Origin: Bacillus solitudinis
Lineage (GTDB): Bacteria; Bacillota; Bacilli; Bacillales; Bacillaceae_D
Assembly: GCF_002797395.1 (NCBI RefSeq)
Contig: NZ_KZ454943.1
Coordinates: forward strand, 3,323,966 to 3,387,965
DNA: 64,000 nt
Direction: 5' to 3'
Shown here piece by piece: positions 63,296-64,000 of this stretch (its first letter is position 1; every line of letters starts with the position of its first letter). The position numbers and the translations under genes are program-made. The notes beneath the pieces were generated by a model. The model searched no databases and had not been told where the DNA came from. It was given only the letters and a program-made list of their open reading frames with translations.

Positions 63296-64000
63296 GTGAG
63301 TATTGTGTATTTTGTGGGGGCTGGACCTGGAGACCCGAAGCTTATCACCGTCCGTGGTCTTGAATGTATACAAGAGGCTGACTGTATTGTGTATGACCGT
63401 TTAGCGAATCCTACATTACTAAATCATGCGAAAGAAGATGTTGAAACCGTATTTTGTGGAAAGCTTCCACATCATCATACATTAACGCAGGATGAGATTA
63501 ATGAAGTGCTTGTCCAAAAGGCGAACGAAGGTAAAGTGGTTGTTCGGTTAAAAGGCGGGGACCCTGCGGTTTTTGGAAGAGTAGGGGAAGAGGCTGCATA
63601 TTGCCGAACACATGGCATTGAGTACGAAATGATCCCAGGTATTACAGCAGGAATTGCTGCCCCTCTTTATGCAGGAATTCCAGTTACTCATCGTGATCAT
63701 AGTACATCCTTTGCCTGCATTACTGGACATGCCCTCGCTACAGAAATGAGCGACGAACGGTGGAGAGGCTTGGTCACTTCTATTGATACGATTGTCTTTT
63801 ATATGGGTATTAAGAACTTACCAGTCATTGCTGAAAAGTTAATCGAACATGGGAAAGAAAAAGAGACATTAGCAGCTCTAATTGAGTGGGGGACAATGCC
63901 TGAGCAACGAGTGGTAACAGGGACACTTGCCACGATTGTTGAAGTGAGTGCTGAACAGAAAATCAAAAACCCATCCATTATTATAGTCGGAGATGTGGTT
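63296..64000 (+). CDS. cobA: Uroporphyrinogen-III C-methyltransferase (partial, runs off the edge)
   Basis: 235 codons from GTG at 63296, after GAAGAGGGTG, to the window end; the family is about 250-260 residues, so only the tail is missing. It shows YFVGAGPGDPKLITVRGLE, VVRLKGGDPAVFGRVGEEA, PGITAGIAAPLYAGIPVTHRD and VFYMGIKNLP. It makes precorrin-2, feeding CbiX. In B. megaterium the equivalent gene (cysG-A) occupies this place. Confidence 0.94.
   Translation, partial: MSIVYFVGAGPGDPKLITVRGLECIQEADCIVYDRLANPTLLNHAKEDVETVFCGKLPHHHTLTQDEINEVLVQKANEGKVVVRLKGGDPAVFGRVGEEAAYCRTHGIEYEMIPGITAGIAAPLYAGIPVTHRDHSTSFACITGHALATEMSDERWRGLVTSIDTIVFYMGIKNLPVIAEKLIEHGKEKETLAALIEWGTMPEQRVVTGTLATIVEVSAEQKIKNPSIIIVGDVV

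Overview
The window looks like chromosomal DNA of an aerobic, endospore-forming Bacillaceae species (Bacillota). The signs are spore genes (two CotF-like coat genes, a YjcZ-type small protein, spoIIM, mciZ), strong AGGAGG-type ribosome sites with GTG and TTG starts, moderate-to-low GC, and Bacillus-type RNA control (guanine riboswitch, SAM-I riboswitch, cobalamin riboswitch, an antiterminator-like site). Ectoine hydroxylase and a KGG stress protein suggest a halotolerant, perhaps alkaliphilic, relative of Alkalihalobacillus/Halalkalibacter; that placement is inference. No rRNA, tRNA, CRISPR array, prophage or intact insertion sequence was recognised.

Layout. 0-9 kb: end of a STAS protein, a PilZ protein, orphan ectoine hydroxylase, two small coat-protein genes (the second frameshifted), an Asn-rich KGG protein built from a 363-bp tandem repeat, an acetyltransferase, an SDR, a 2-hydroxyacid dehydrogenase, and a guanine-riboswitch xpt-permease operon. 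9-15 kb: a stand-alone EIIA(Glc) behind an antiterminator-type leader, fructokinase, the YcgR/YcgQ permease pair, YebE, and a CobW-type metallochaperone with a Zur-like box. 15-21 kb: the methionine salvage pathway as two divergent operons, mtnKA behind a SAM-I riboswitch and mtnWXBD behind a structured leader whose class is unclear.

21-39 kb: a stretch rich in decayed genes (diguanylate cyclase, sensor fragment, sugar ABC permease), followed by a fructan-utilisation locus. This has a secreted GH32 enzyme whose catalytic domain is interrupted by a large CBM-rich insertion, a YesMN-type two-component system, two solute-binding proteins, two LplB/LplC-type permeases, an intracellular GH32 enzyme, cre-like sites and a decayed fructokinase. 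The likely scheme is extracellular cleavage of levan or another fructan, import of oligofructosides, intracellular hydrolysis, and phosphorylation of fructose by the fructokinase at 9.9 kb.

39-52 kb: uppP, a thioredoxin-like protein, then a conserved Bacillus core block: DUF3866, mciZ, nudF, endonuclease Q, spoIIM, fur, yqzK, xerD, deoB, two tandem purine nucleoside phosphorylases and pdp. The second phosphorylase has lost both usual purine-recognition residues. 52-64 kb: a cobalamin riboswitch controls the anaerobic corrin operon cbiH60-X-J-C-D-ET-L-F-G-A-cobA, which runs off the right edge; the order matches my recollection of the Bacillus megaterium operon without cbiW.
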